A stretch of 50,061 nucleotides of DNA from JBGZFC01 sp964631255 (lineage in GTDB: Bacteria > Bacteroidota > Bacteroidia > Bacteroidales > Dysgonomonadaceae): the NCBI GenBank assembly GCA_964631255.1, contig CAZVWS010000010.1:1-50061 (forward strand), written 5' to 3'. Below the pieces are notes generated by a model. That model saw nothing but the letters and a program-made list of their open reading frames with translations, was not told the origin of the DNA and searched no databases. Position 1 is the first letter of the stretch. Each line of letters opens with the position of its first letter. Position numbers and translations under genes: made by a program. Shown in pieces: positions 43,101 through 50,061 of this stretch.

Positions 43101-46062
43101 TCAACGTTACGTTGTTTTTATATTCCGGTTTTAACGGGATGGTAAACAAACGGTTTTCGGTGTTGATGTTTACCCATTGGCGTTTCAATAAACGGTTTTC
43201 TTGCCATAGTTCGTATAGCACGTTTATGTTATCATTTGCTCCGAGAATGATTTCAGCCGGTTTGTTCAACGAGAATGTACTGTTTTTCACCACAAACCAT
43301 TCGTTGGTTTTGATGGGCGGACGTTTATCGGAGTAGGAGAAGAGCACGAAATCTTTCTCGGCAGTAACATCGTTTCCGCGGTCGTCTTCAGATTGCAGTT
43401 TGATTCGATATTTTCCCGAAGGCAATTTTTTCAATTGCTCATTCCATGCGGTTTGTTCTCCGGTTTCAAAACTGCCCTGTAATACTTGCGTGTTAATAGA
43501 ATCGTTCTCCTGAAGAGAGAAAATTTGATATGTTCCCGATGCTTTTATATCGTTTCCGTCTAAGTTTTTGGCAGAAATTTGAATCTTTTCGGCGGATGAT
43601 TTTTCTAATTTTTCGGGTATTTCGATATTCAATATCATCGAAATATCGCCTACTGTAACAGAATAATTTCCAACCTGCGTTTCGCCGTTTACATCGGTTA
43701 CCGTAGCTTCCACGCTAAACGTGTAAATGGAACGCGATGAAGTGCCTTCATCCGTTTTTTGTGGAGTAAAAGTAATTTCAAATTGTCCGTTTTCATCCGT
43801 TGTAATATTGCCTTCGGCAAACTGCTCGGCATCGCCACCCCAGCGCCACCACCACGATTGCTGGCGAGTGATGGTATAACTCACGTTGGCGTTTTGTAAT
43901 TTGATACCCGAATAGTTTTCGGCTTTGCCCGTCAAAGTAATTTCTTCGCCGAATTTATAGGTTTTTTCTATCTTATCGAACGTAACTTCAAACGTGGGGC
44001 GTTTGTATTCTTCCACTCGAAAAACGACTCTTCCGTTTTTGGTAACAATCACAAAACTGCCCGAAAGCAATCCTTGTGGCAGTACAAACTCGCCCGAAAC
44101 AGAACCAAACTCATTGGTAACAAGCGTTTGTTTGGCAATTTCTTGGTAGTTGGCATCGCGCAAAATAAATTCGAGCGATTTATTGGGCACAATTTCCGAT
44201 TTATCATCTTTTGTAGTGGTAGATATCGCTTTAAAAAACACGGTTTGCCCTGGGCGATACAGACTTCGGTCGGTAAAAATTGTTAGGTTTTCGTGAGTTC
44301 CCGGTTCTCTATCGTAGTAAGAGTAATAGGAGTAAGGCATTTGCGATAGAAACGAGCCGGTATCTTTGTCCGTAGCCACTTGATAGTAGAGGTTTCCGTT
44401 GTCATCTTTTTGGGTTGCCATGTATTCCGCCAAACCTAAATCGTTTGTATGTACTGTTTTCAGGAAATTGTACTGATAATAGCCTGCTTTATAGTTTCTT
44501 TCATATATTTTAACCACCGCGTTTTTGGCAGGTTGCCCGTTAACACGGTTTACCACGAAAAACTCGTACTTGTTTTTTTCGGGAGAGCGAGCAAATGCCG
44601 CCAAATCGGTAACGGCAAAATAATAATCCTCTTGTCGATAATCCGTGTTTTTGTTTCTGCCCGGGTAATCAAACTCCAACTTATATGCGCCGTAATTGGT
44701 AACATCTATTTCTCCTTCTATTTCTCCTTCGGAGTAGGGTGCTTTGTGTGGTAGCGTGAAAATAATATCTTTGACAAATGTTTTTCGTTCGGTTTTATCG
44801 CCATATCTTTCGCGGCTTCCTGCTACATAATCAGAAGACGACAATTTATATAATTTAGCCGTGAGTGTATTGAGATTTTTATAGGTGATGGTAATAATTT
44901 TTTTGCTGTTGGGTACAAAGGAACTGTTGCCCGAAACATTGAATTCCGGATGCGTAAGCATCGCGAGTTGGTTCTCTAAGATTGTAATACGCTTGTAGTC
45001 GGGAAATTTGCGAATGGTATTTTGCAGTAAATCGTATAACTCCTTGGTTATCTCTCCCTCTTTCACGCTGTCCGATTCCAATAACTCCTCTTTTTGCTCG
45101 GTGAGCAAACCCGCTATTTCTTCTACAATTTCCACGCTAAAAGGGTCGTTCTCTCTGCTTTGTAACATCGTTTGCAACGATGGAAGCGCGTATTTGTCGT
45201 GCGATGCTTTTAGTTTGGATAAATAATTTATTTTGCTGAGTTCGGTCAAAGTAACCGCGTCCTTTGCTTTTCGCTCACTAAGCGATAGCAACAAATCGCG
45301 ATACACTTGCAATGTCCACAAATTATATTCACCGGGTTGCGGATTGAAATTGAGTTTCACAAACTCGTTGGCGGGAGCAAAAAGCGATTGTTGCGTGATG
45401 TTTTTCTTTGCCAACGAACGACTCAAATCGGTATTTTCGTCCATTTGTTGCAATATTTCGATGGCACGAAGTGCAAGAAAATCGTACATAGACGGATACA
45501 AGTGGCGCGAATCTTTTCCTAAATGGACAACCGCTTCGTAAGGTGCTACCTGTGCTATTTCCAGCTGTTCGCGTGCTTGCAATGATGCCCCGATATGCTC
45601 TGCTACTTTATCGAAAAAGATGTTTTTCGTCCACTCTTTCATATCCGTGGGCACATAGCCACTCAAGGCGGTACGCTCGTCTATTGTCCAGCTATCTTTC
45701 TGATAATATTGAAGATACATTTCTCCTAACATGGAGTGTAGAACCGATTTTTCTACCACGTCGGTCGATTTAGCCAACATATCGGTTAGGTTGCGGAATA
45801 GAATGGTGTCGTTTTGCGAGTCTATCGCCAAATCGTATTTCCCTTGGTGAATGAGTGCTTTGATTACCTGCGGACTATTTTTGTCGCTAACGGCTTTTCG
45901 CAAAATATTATTCACCTCCTCCAATGCCGATTTGGGCAACGATTGCTGCTCCATTTCGGCAACTTTTTTCCATGCTTGGTCGTAGTTCATCTGTTGTTTT
46001 TTTTGTGCTTGCAGCTGCAGGATGCACAGCGTAGCGAAAGCAATAAATATCAGTTTTTTCAT
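40198..46062 (-). CDS. alpha-2-macroglobulin family protein without thioester
   Basis: This very large protein has 1954 residues from the ATG at 46062 with signal peptide MKKLIFIAFATLCILQLQAQ. A helical N-terminal region (about 20-370) precedes MG domains (MG2-like segment PGTHENLTIFTDRSLYRPGQ, about 600-615). A bait-like stretch rich in Pro/Thr follows (NTPPPTPTSEPQ). The A2M core has FFFPQLRTNDKGETQIAFTV and FRVLAHDKNLNTGETEAF. An alpha-alpha toroid ends with a receptor-binding-like region. At the thioester site, where CxEQ is expected, the sequence is NPESDNAVSW, so no covalent trapping is possible. A periplasmic, protease-inhibiting or defensive role is inferred from the family. I saw no exact TAnnTTTG upstream. 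Confidence 0.92.
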   Translation of the reverse strand: MKKLIFIAFATLCILQLQAQKKQQMNYDQAWKKVAEMEQQSLPKSALEEVNNILRKAVSDKNSPQVIKALIHQGKYDLAIDSQNDTILFRNLTDMLAKSTDVVEKSVLHSMLGEMYLQYYQKDSWTIDERTALSGYVPTDMKEWTKNIFFDKVAEHIGASLQAREQLEIAQVAPYEAVVHLGKDSRHLYPSMYDFLALRAIEILQQMDENTDLSRSLAKKNITQQSLFAPANEFVKLNFNPQPGEYNLWTLQVYRDLLLSLSERKAKDAVTLTELSKINYLSKLKASHDKYALPSLQTMLQSRENDPFSVEIVEEIAGLLTEQKEELLESDSVKEGEITKELYDLLQNTIRKFPDYKRITILENQLAMLTHPEFNVSGNSSFVPNSKKIITITYKNLNTLTAKLYKLSSSDYVAGSRERYGDKTERKTFVKDIIFTLPHKAPYSEGEIEGEIDVTNYGAYKLEFDYPGRNKNTDYRQEDYYFAVTDLAAFARSPEKNKYEFFVVNRVNGQPAKNAVVKIYERNYKAGYYQYNFLKTVHTNDLGLAEYMATQKDDNGNLYYQVATDKDTGSFLSQMPYSYYSYYDREPGTHENLTIFTDRSLYRPGQTVFFKAISTTTKDDKSEIVPNKSLEFILRDANYQEIAKQTLVTNEFGSVSGEFVLPQGLLSGSFVIVTKNGRVVFRVEEYKRPTFEVTFDKIEKTYKFGEEITLTGKAENYSGIKLQNANVSYTITRQQSWWWRWGGDAEQFAEGNITTDENGQFEITFTPQKTDEGTSSRSIYTFSVEATVTDVNGETQVGNYSVTVGDISMILNIEIPEKLEKSSAEKIQISAKNLDGNDIKASGTYQIFSLQENDSINTQVLQGSFETGEQTAWNEQLKKLPSGKYRIKLQSEDDRGNDVTAEKDFVLFSYSDKRPPIKTNEWFVVKNSTFSLNKPAEIILGANDNINVLYELWQENRLLKRQWVNINTENRLFTIPLKPEYKNNVTLMLTYVKEEKFYHHSTQLVPEKEKTGLEVKLDIFRDKIRPGANEEWRLSIKDANGNPAAAEILASMYDFSLDQIFPAPKWMLSLPQFYNYKVASSLQSDQSFDVEQVNGYIPQSLKNIEAFTFDRFNWYDFSLFGYGNRMLRSNVVAYGVAPMAKTGAVQMVVEDAQSNFIVEEEMMITEGNFNTPPPTPTSEPQIRRNFNETAFFFPQLRTNDKGETQIAFTVPESNTKWRFRVLAHDKNLNTGETEAFTVSQKELMVTPNMPRFLRHGDRTSISTKISNLSDGEISGNVKLELFNPITDEVVNTISVENQSQPFSLAKDASSDVSWMFDVPSNIDVIGVRIVAQSTSFSDGEQHALAVLPNRMLVTESMRMDVNGTQTKEFMMDRLVNNPSNTIEDYRLTLEFTSNPAWYAVQALPVLSNPESDNAVSWFASYYANSLGMHISKAYPKVSAMIEAWKRQGGNSETLLSNLEKNQELKNVLLEETPWVLEAQNESEQKQKLALLFDINRNQNLTRQAIDKLKELQTKQGGWSWFKGFYPNKGVTLYILYGFNQLQELKAMEITNDIRSMQQKAISYIDDETLHNFEQLKKYNKDWRELKVIPTHVLEYLYVRSSYNQPLDAKTKEMVDFYTSVVEKNWTQFDLYERSLIAVLMQRNGKQNIVQNILQSYREHATVSDEMGMYWANNRAHVFMSQSATSLHTFIMDAFRVGGAKADEMDNMKRWLLKQKQTQLWESTHATTDAVYALLSTGTDWFSAENRTVVTVADKRIEPAKQELGTGYFKETWHKTEIAPQMGRVKIENSGNSPAWGALYWQYYEDLDKISKTDASLDVEKLLFVEKTDASGTKLVPITETAPLKVGDKVIVRLTVRTDHDLEFVHLKDMRAAAFEPVEQLSGIKWQDGTLYYQTSKDASTNFYFDVMPRGTYVFEYGVFVTRTGNYSNGITTIQCMYAPEFTSHTAGIRVEVVE

Positions 46063-46156
46063 ACGAAATTTGTTTCGGTTGTGTGTCAATAGGTTTAAAA
46101 CGTTCATAGGCGGGTATTTGTTTTTTTGTTGTGGTTTTTTTGTAATGTTTCACCCG

Positions 46157-46187
46157 CCCGTCTGACCGATTGCCGGTCTGACGGATG
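46157..46187. repeat. 31-bp dispersed repeat, copy 1
   Basis: The element is an imperfect palindrome, CCGTCTGACCG then ATTG then CCGGTCTGACGG, with GTCTGAC present twice. Copy 2 at 49865-49895 differs at one base (G to A in the spacer). It resembles REP/BIME-type intergenic repeats. Confidence 0.85.
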
Positions 46188-46190
46188 ATA

Positions 46191-46221
46191 AACCTCCCCT
46201 AACCCCTCCAAAGGAGGGGAA
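46191..46221. repeat. CCCCTCC-AAA-GGAGGGG inverted repeat
   Basis: CCCCTCC (46203-46209) and GGAGGGG (46213-46219) form a perfect stem with an AAA loop. A related CCTCCCCTAA precedes it. Such C-rich/G-rich dispersed elements are common between genes in Bacteroidetes; only one copy is in this window. Confidence 0.7.
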
Positions 46222-46538
46222 ATATCTTCGATTGTTGGTTGAGAAAGTTTTTGTAGACGATATTTTTTATTTTTCGTTTAAAAAATATTTCAGCAGCTAC
46301 GTTTGAAGAAACAACAATCTAAGTTATGACTTTGCGATAAAAATAAAATAGGGGAATGATTTAAAAAATAGTCGTCTGTTTTTGTGTTATTTAACAACTT
46401 CTATTGCTGTTTATAAGGTTGTTTTTTGAGTGAAAATATTGGTAATTAACCAAATTGTAACAAACAATTTAATGTGGAAATATTACACAAAGCAATTTAT
46501 TTATTTAATTAAATTGTGAATTAACAAATGATTTTTTA
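46222..46538. other. AT-rich intergenic segment without a gene
   Basis: I see no coding sequence, RNA gene or exact TAnnTTTG here on either strand. A TTGGT-AATTA-ACCAA interrupted palindrome lies at 46439-46453. The base composition is strikingly AT-rich compared with the flanking genes. Confidence 0.5.
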
Positions 46539-46546
46539 TACCTTTG
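46539..46546 (+). promoter_or_regulatory. Bacteroidetes -7 element, 267 nt upstream of the AraC gene
   Basis: TACCTTTG is an exact TAnnTTTG match followed by a palindrome (ATGTTA 46559-46564 with TAACAT near 46570). If it serves the AraC gene the leader is about 260 nt, unusually long here. It could instead drive a small RNA. Confidence 0.45.
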
Positions 46547-46679
46547 TACAATCTTAAATGTTAAATTATAACATTTATAAGTATCACAGCTTAAATTAAT
46601 CGACAAACAATAAATTTTTCACGAATCAACATGTTTGTGTTACTGCTCATTATGATGGGATTGTAGTTTGACATGGTGG

Positions 46680-46691
46680 TAAGACGTCTTA
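46680..46691. promoter_or_regulatory. 12-bp perfect palindrome, candidate operator
   Basis: TAAGACGTCTTA is a perfect palindrome in the long leader of the AraC gene. It is flanked by a direct repeat TTTGTGTTAC at 46634-46643 and 46759-46768. Its role as a regulator binding site is inference. Confidence 0.4.
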
Positions 46692-46812
46692 TTGCATTTT
46701 TACAATTGAAACCCGGCAAGATTTAAGCTGCTTGTATAAATTAATAACACAAAAATTATTTGTGTTACATGCGCAAAGTTTACAGACCAAAAATCTGTAA
46801 AAAACGATATAT

Positions 46813-47895
46813 ATGGAGACTCTTATTTGGATAGGTTTCGCGCACAGTTTGTTCGCGTCGATAATTATGCACATCAAAAAAAATAACAATGTGTCTGATA
46901 AAGTTTTGTCAGGCTGGTTGGTTATCTTAGCTATTGAGTTTTTTATGTGTGCTTTAGGTCGCATTTTTTTCGGTAATGTTGTTTATTCCAGTGCACTACT
47001 TATATTCAATCCCGCCCTATTTGTATATATCAGATCGCTTATAGTACCCAATTTTAAATTACGATGGATTCAATTGCTGCATTTCATCCCTTTCATACTC
47101 TCCGCAAGTTACATATATTTTATTGGGAATGGTTTTCCCATGGAAGTGTTTTTTCAGAAAGACGAACACTTTGCATTTAGAATGGTGTTCGCTGTAGTGA
47201 ATGTATTGTCGTGGTTGGTTTATAATCCTTTATCTATTTATCTTATTGTAAAACATAGGCGTCGACTGCAAAGAGAAGTCTCAAATATAGGAAAAACCGA
47301 AAATCTGACCTGGACTTTGGTTCTCTCTTTTTTCTACATTACTCTTTGCACAGCAATTTTTGTTATGTACATTTTCACCATTTTACAAAAAATAGAGCCT
47401 GTTGTATTGCATGTTTTCATATATGCTTCTTATTTGGTGTTGCTCTATATGTTGAGTTATTACGGCTTGCTTCAATCTGAAGTACCCAAAGAAAGCGTGG
47501 AGCCTGATGTTAATTCGGAGCCATATAAATATTCTACACTTACGGCTGTTGATAAACAAGATATAAAAGAGCAGTTGTTGCAACATTTCGAAAAGGAAAA
47601 GATTTATCTGCTCCCCGAACTCAATATGGATTATTTGGCAAAGCAATTAGAGATTCCCAAATATCAATTGACAGAGGTGTTGAATACCGAAATTGGAAAA
47701 AGTTTTTTTCAATTTGTGAATGCCTATCGAGTCGATGCCGTCAAAGAAATGTTGGCAGCACCAGAGTTAAAATACTCCATCGAAGCCATCGGTTACGAAT
47801 GTGGTTTTAGCAGTAAATCTGCTTTTTACTCTGTTTTTAAAAAAATAACAGGCATGACCCCTGTTTCTTATCGAAACCAATTGATTTCTAAATGA
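46813..47895 (+). CDS. membrane-anchored AraC family transcriptional regulator
   Basis: The 360-residue regulator has about six to seven transmembrane helices in residues 1-215 (ETLIWIGFAHSLFASIIM, FFMCALGRIFFGNVVYSS, LVLSFFYITLCTAIFVMYIF). A cytoplasmic linker and a C-terminal AraC double helix-turn-helix follow (about 262-358; MDYLAKQLEIPKYQLTEVL, and YECGFSSKSAFYSVFKKITG as the second recognition part). This layout is common in Bacteroidetes and suggests sensing of a membrane or external signal. A perfect hairpin (TTTACAGA with TCTGTAAA, 46779-46801) lies just before the ATG and could affect translation. The gene precedes the small YVAP protein and a surface lipoprotein, its probable targets. 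Confidence 0.9.
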   Translation: METLIWIGFAHSLFASIIMHIKKNNNVSDKVLSGWLVILAIEFFMCALGRIFFGNVVYSSALLIFNPALFVYIRSLIVPNFKLRWIQLLHFIPFILSASYIYFIGNGFPMEVFFQKDEHFAFRMVFAVVNVLSWLVYNPLSIYLIVKHRRRLQREVSNIGKTENLTWTLVLSFFYITLCTAIFVMYIFTILQKIEPVVLHVFIYASYLVLLYMLSYYGLLQSEVPKESVEPDVNSEPYKYSTLTAVDKQDIKEQLLQHFEKEKIYLLPELNMDYLAKQLEIPKYQLTEVLNTEIGKSFFQFVNAYRVDAVKEMLAAPELKYSIEAIGYECGFSSKSAFYSVFKKITGMTPVSYRNQLISK

Positions 47896-47913
47896 TAGGC
47901 TATTATGTGCAAT

Positions 47914-47943
47914 GAGTCCAACTTTGCAAAGATGGACTTTTTT
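47914..47943 (+). terminator. intrinsic terminator after the AraC gene
   Basis: AGTCCA (47915-47920) pairs with TGGACT (47933-47938), with TTT/AAA extending the stem inside. TTTTTT follows. Confidence 0.7.
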
Positions 47944-47990
47944 AGGGTGTGCGGACTTTGAAATTCGAACTCTATTTAGAATGTTTGTTG

Positions 47991-47998
47991 TAATTTTG
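47991..47998 (+). promoter_or_regulatory. Bacteroidetes -7 element for the small YVAP gene
   Basis: TAATTTTG, an exact TAnnTTTG match, lies 98 nt before the ATG at 48097. The leader carries a small TGTGC-GCACA hairpin at 48063-48077. Confidence 0.5.
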
Positions 47999-48096
47999 CA
48001 TTGATTTTCTATCGAAACGGTCATACCCGTAATGTTGAATTTTAAAATCACGGCAACAAATCTGTGCAAAAAGCACAATAAAAAAATTATATCGTT

Positions 48097-48255
48097 ATGA
48101 ATCAAATTGAAAAAACAGAAACAAAATTAGTGTACGTAGCACCCGTAGCTGTGGTGCGGGAAGTGTATTTAGACCAGGATGTGCTCTACCTGGATCCTTC
48201 AACAGTTACAATTGACCAAGGTTCGCAGGATGCCGGCAACGATTGGTTTGAATGA
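48097..48255 (+). CDS. 52-residue small protein with YVAP motif
   Basis: This short frame has an ATG after an A-rich stretch, and its stop lies 14 nt before the next gene's frame. It begins MNQIEKTETKLVYVAPVAVV, continues REVYLDQDVLYLDPSTVTID and ends QGSQDAGNDWFE. It has no signal peptide and no Cys. An N-terminal Y(V/I)AP-x-V module followed by a variable acidic tail is a pattern I recognise from small unannotated Bacteroidetes proteins encoded next to surface lipoproteins. The layout resembles a leader plus core peptide, but that is inference. Promoter, spacing and coupling with the lipoprotein gene support that it is real. Confidence 0.7.
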   Translation: MNQIEKTETKLVYVAPVAVVREVYLDQDVLYLDPSTVTIDQGSQDAGNDWFE

Positions 48256-48281
48256 TTAATTAAAACTTAATGACTAAAATA

Positions 48282-49793
48282 ATGAAAAAAATTTATTTAC
48301 TCCTTAGTGTAATAATTGTCTTTTTGTTAGCTTCATGTTCTAATAATGAAATAATTGACGGCCAACAAGTAAACAATGAAACAATTACAATTTCTGCTAC
48401 CGTAACACTACCTGAGCGTGAACGTGTGGTAGGCTTACCCGATGATCCTAATGCCGACGGCTGGTACGACTACGAATGGGATTCAAACAAAAAGCAAAAA
48501 GTGTATGTTTTGTTTCAAAGTGGAGCAATGAAGGACACATCTTCTGTAGAGTTCAGCGTACCAACCGGATATCACCCGAAGAACAATCCGTTGAAAATTG
48601 AGTTTAAAGTGAAAAAACCGGCAAATTTTGCAAATATTCATAACTACCAAGTATCTGGTGCTATGGGGATTTATGAGATGGATAATACCGGAAAATGCAC
48701 TATAACACCGCCTACTACTATTGATGGAAACAACCAAGATTACAACTTGCCTTTCTATTTCCCTATCACGGAGGTTAAAAATAATTCGGCAAAAATTAAT
48801 TTCAAAACTTATGGAAGTTTGTTGCGAATTGTTTTTACTCCAAATCCTGAAGAAAGTATCACAACTACATGGAGCTCTATTGAGTTAAAAACATCTGTAA
48901 TTAGCATACAAGGGTCCTTTAATGTTAATACCTCTTCATTGCCTGAGTGGACCCATGATAATACTTTTGAATCTACAGAGCAAGTAACAAATACTACAAG
49001 CTATACTTATAAAACAAAAAAGACATATTCTCTTCAAAATGTATCTGCTGCACCAGGTTCAAAAGCTGTGGCTTATATTTGGGGATTTCCTCTACCTCTT
49101 GGAACAGATGCAGCGGGGATGGATCATGATATTTATCTTTTGAAAAATACAAGCCCTTCTTTTATTTATCTTACAACGACCAAGGCAGCATGGGAGAATG
49201 GTAAAACTTATACAATGTTCGCTAATTATAAAAAACCTGACCTTTTTATATCGGAGTTTTATCATCATACCGTTACACAAACATATTTTGAAATTTATAA
49301 TTCAACAAGTGCTCCTGTGTCATTAGATGGCTATTATCTTTACGATGCAAACAGAGGCTTGTGGGTCAATCTTATTACTGAAGTTGAAACAACAGTGCCT
49401 GCCGGAACTACATTAAATACGGTATCTGCTGGAGATGTGGTGGTCGTGGGCACTCACCTAACTAAAAATTATTATAATGCTGTAATAGGTAACGAAAAGG
49501 ATGTTTGGCATAATTCTATTATAAGGAATCGACTGCAAATTGTAGAATCCAAAGAGGCGTGGGGGCAAGTTCCGGAATTTGGAAGATACTACTTAGTATA
49601 TCGTCCTACAGCAGGCAATAATATTATTGTTGATGGTTTTGAAAATAGAGGTGCAATATCGGCTTTGGCAGGAATGAAGCGTAAAAGTACAATTAACGCT
49701 CCAAACCCTTTTAATGGAGGGTATCATGGTTCTTCAGCGGAATGGGATAGATATTATGAACCGTGGTTTAATGCTGACTTAGGCGCACGATAG
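48282..49793 (+). CDS. surface lipoprotein with fimbrillin-like N-terminal and lamin-tail-like C-terminal region
   Basis: The lipoprotein has 503 residues from the ATG at 48282; an in-frame ATG at 48270 adds four residues. The lipobox is LLASC (Cys19). Residues 30-310 are a beta-rich region with an NETITISATVTLPERER start, reminiscent of fimbrillin/DUF-type surface proteins. The C-terminal part (about 320-480) begins DLFISEFYHHTVTQTYFEIY and NSTSAPVSLDGYYLYD, a lamin-tail (LTD)/DUF4876-like beta sandwich. No function is established. The gene is AT-rich with codon use unlike the housekeeping half of the window. It follows the YVAP gene closely and is followed by a terminator and repeats. Confidence 0.78.
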   Translation: MKKIYLLLSVIIVFLLASCSNNEIIDGQQVNNETITISATVTLPERERVVGLPDDPNADGWYDYEWDSNKKQKVYVLFQSGAMKDTSSVEFSVPTGYHPKNNPLKIEFKVKKPANFANIHNYQVSGAMGIYEMDNTGKCTITPPTTIDGNNQDYNLPFYFPITEVKNNSAKINFKTYGSLLRIVFTPNPEESITTTWSSIELKTSVISIQGSFNVNTSSLPEWTHDNTFESTEQVTNTTSYTYKTKKTYSLQNVSAAPGSKAVAYIWGFPLPLGTDAAGMDHDIYLLKNTSPSFIYLTTTKAAWENGKTYTMFANYKKPDLFISEFYHHTVTQTYFEIYNSTSAPVSLDGYYLYDANRGLWVNLITEVETTVPAGTTLNTVSAGDVVVVGTHLTKNYYNAVIGNEKDVWHNSIIRNRLQIVESKEAWGQVPEFGRYYLVYRPTAGNNIIVDGFENRGAISALAGMKRKSTINAPNPFNGGYHGSSAEWDRYYEPWFNADLGAR

Positions 49794-49825
49794 AAAAAGT
49801 CTAATGTAATTTAAATAAATATTTA

Positions 49826-49858
49826 AGCCGCTATCTGTAATGGGTAGCGGTTTTTTTT
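49826..49858 (+). terminator. intrinsic terminator after the surface lipoprotein gene
   Basis: CCGCTATC (49828-49835) pairs with GGTAGCGG (49843-49850) with one G-U, followed by eight Ts. Confidence 0.8.
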
Positions 49859-49864
49859 ACCTAC

Positions 49865-49895
49865 CCCGTCTGACCGATTACCGGTCTGACGGATG
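49865..49895. repeat. 31-bp dispersed repeat, copy 2
   Basis: This copy is identical to 46157-46187 except for A in place of G in the ATTG spacer. It lies just after the terminator of the lipoprotein gene, so the two copies bracket the AraC-YVAP-lipoprotein segment. Confidence 0.85.
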
Positions 49896-50008
49896 GAAGA
49901 TAGGGGGTAAGTAGCAGTTACTTCCAAAGCAACGGCTACTTAGTGAGCAATGCAGAATATGGGAAAATAGATTTTTCACTTCGTTCAAAATGACAAAACG
50001 GAAGATGC

Positions 50009-50061
50009 TGTCACGTCCTAAAAAAAGTGGACACTTTTTGTCAGTTATTATTCTTGTTAAT
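50009..50061. mobile_element. possible left end of an IS3-family element
   Basis: The sequence from 50009 reads TGTCACGTCCTAAAAAAAGT followed by GGACA. It resembles IS3/IS150-type terminal inverted repeats (TG...CC, A-run, GT-GGACA). No transposase is inside the window because it ends 53 nt later. The call rests only on this terminus-like motif and the accessory setting. Confidence 0.4.

Overview
The window reads as chromosomal DNA of a member of the phylum Bacteroidota, most likely order Bacteroidales. Three things support this. About fifteen start regions carry the TAnnTTTG -7 element used by the Bacteroidetes primary sigma factor, while Shine-Dalgarno motifs are essentially absent. The tRNA genes do not encode CCA. 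The gene content includes a PorE-like type IX secretion lipoprotein, DUF4835, DUF1573, DUF2141, membrane-anchored AraC regulators and paired FKBP isomerases. I cannot fix the family or genus from sequence alone.

Positions 1-31.5 kb are mostly housekeeping. In order they hold a partial tRNA-Ser, a DEAD-box helicase converging on a PDZ protein, aspS, a Crp/Fnr regulator, a DUF2141 protein, a PorE-like OmpA lipoprotein, cbpA-cbpM, and DUF4835-recN-rlmB. These are followed by ridA-yccF-nudix, a large TPR protein with an outer-membrane barrel, nif3 with a zinc-ribbon coiled-coil gene, a GH16 lipoprotein, queF, and the mlaE-mlaF-mlaD lipid transport operon. The stretch ends with mutS (interrupted by a 10-N assembly gap), a sirtuin, two FKBP isomerases and tRNA-Cys.

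Positions 31.6-40.1 kb hold a Gate-domain membrane protein and a long minus-strand series: DUF1573, meaB, a GT2 glycosyltransferase, then a compact five-gene operon. That operon encodes an HprK-like kinase, an S24/S26 peptidase, a PqqD/RRE protein, a nucleotidyltransferase and an ABC exporter. Its parts match the tailoring, recognition and export genes of kinase-type lasso peptide clusters, but the macrolactam cyclase, the B2 protease and an obvious precursor are all missing. This is the best candidate here for an undescribed system.

Positions 40.2-46.1 kb encode a giant alpha-2-macroglobulin-like protein without a thioester. The right end (46.1-50 kb) is AT-rich and accessory in character. 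It holds a 750-nt intergenic region with repeats and palindromes, a membrane AraC regulator, a 52-residue small protein with a YVAP motif, a fimbrillin/lamin-tail-like lipoprotein, a second copy of a 31-bp dispersed repeat and a probable IS3-type element edge.

Gene starts were moved to internal ATGs wherever a signal peptide, tight operon spacing or an upstream promoter made the longest frame unlikely. Function calls rest on recognised motifs and context. No database search was possible.
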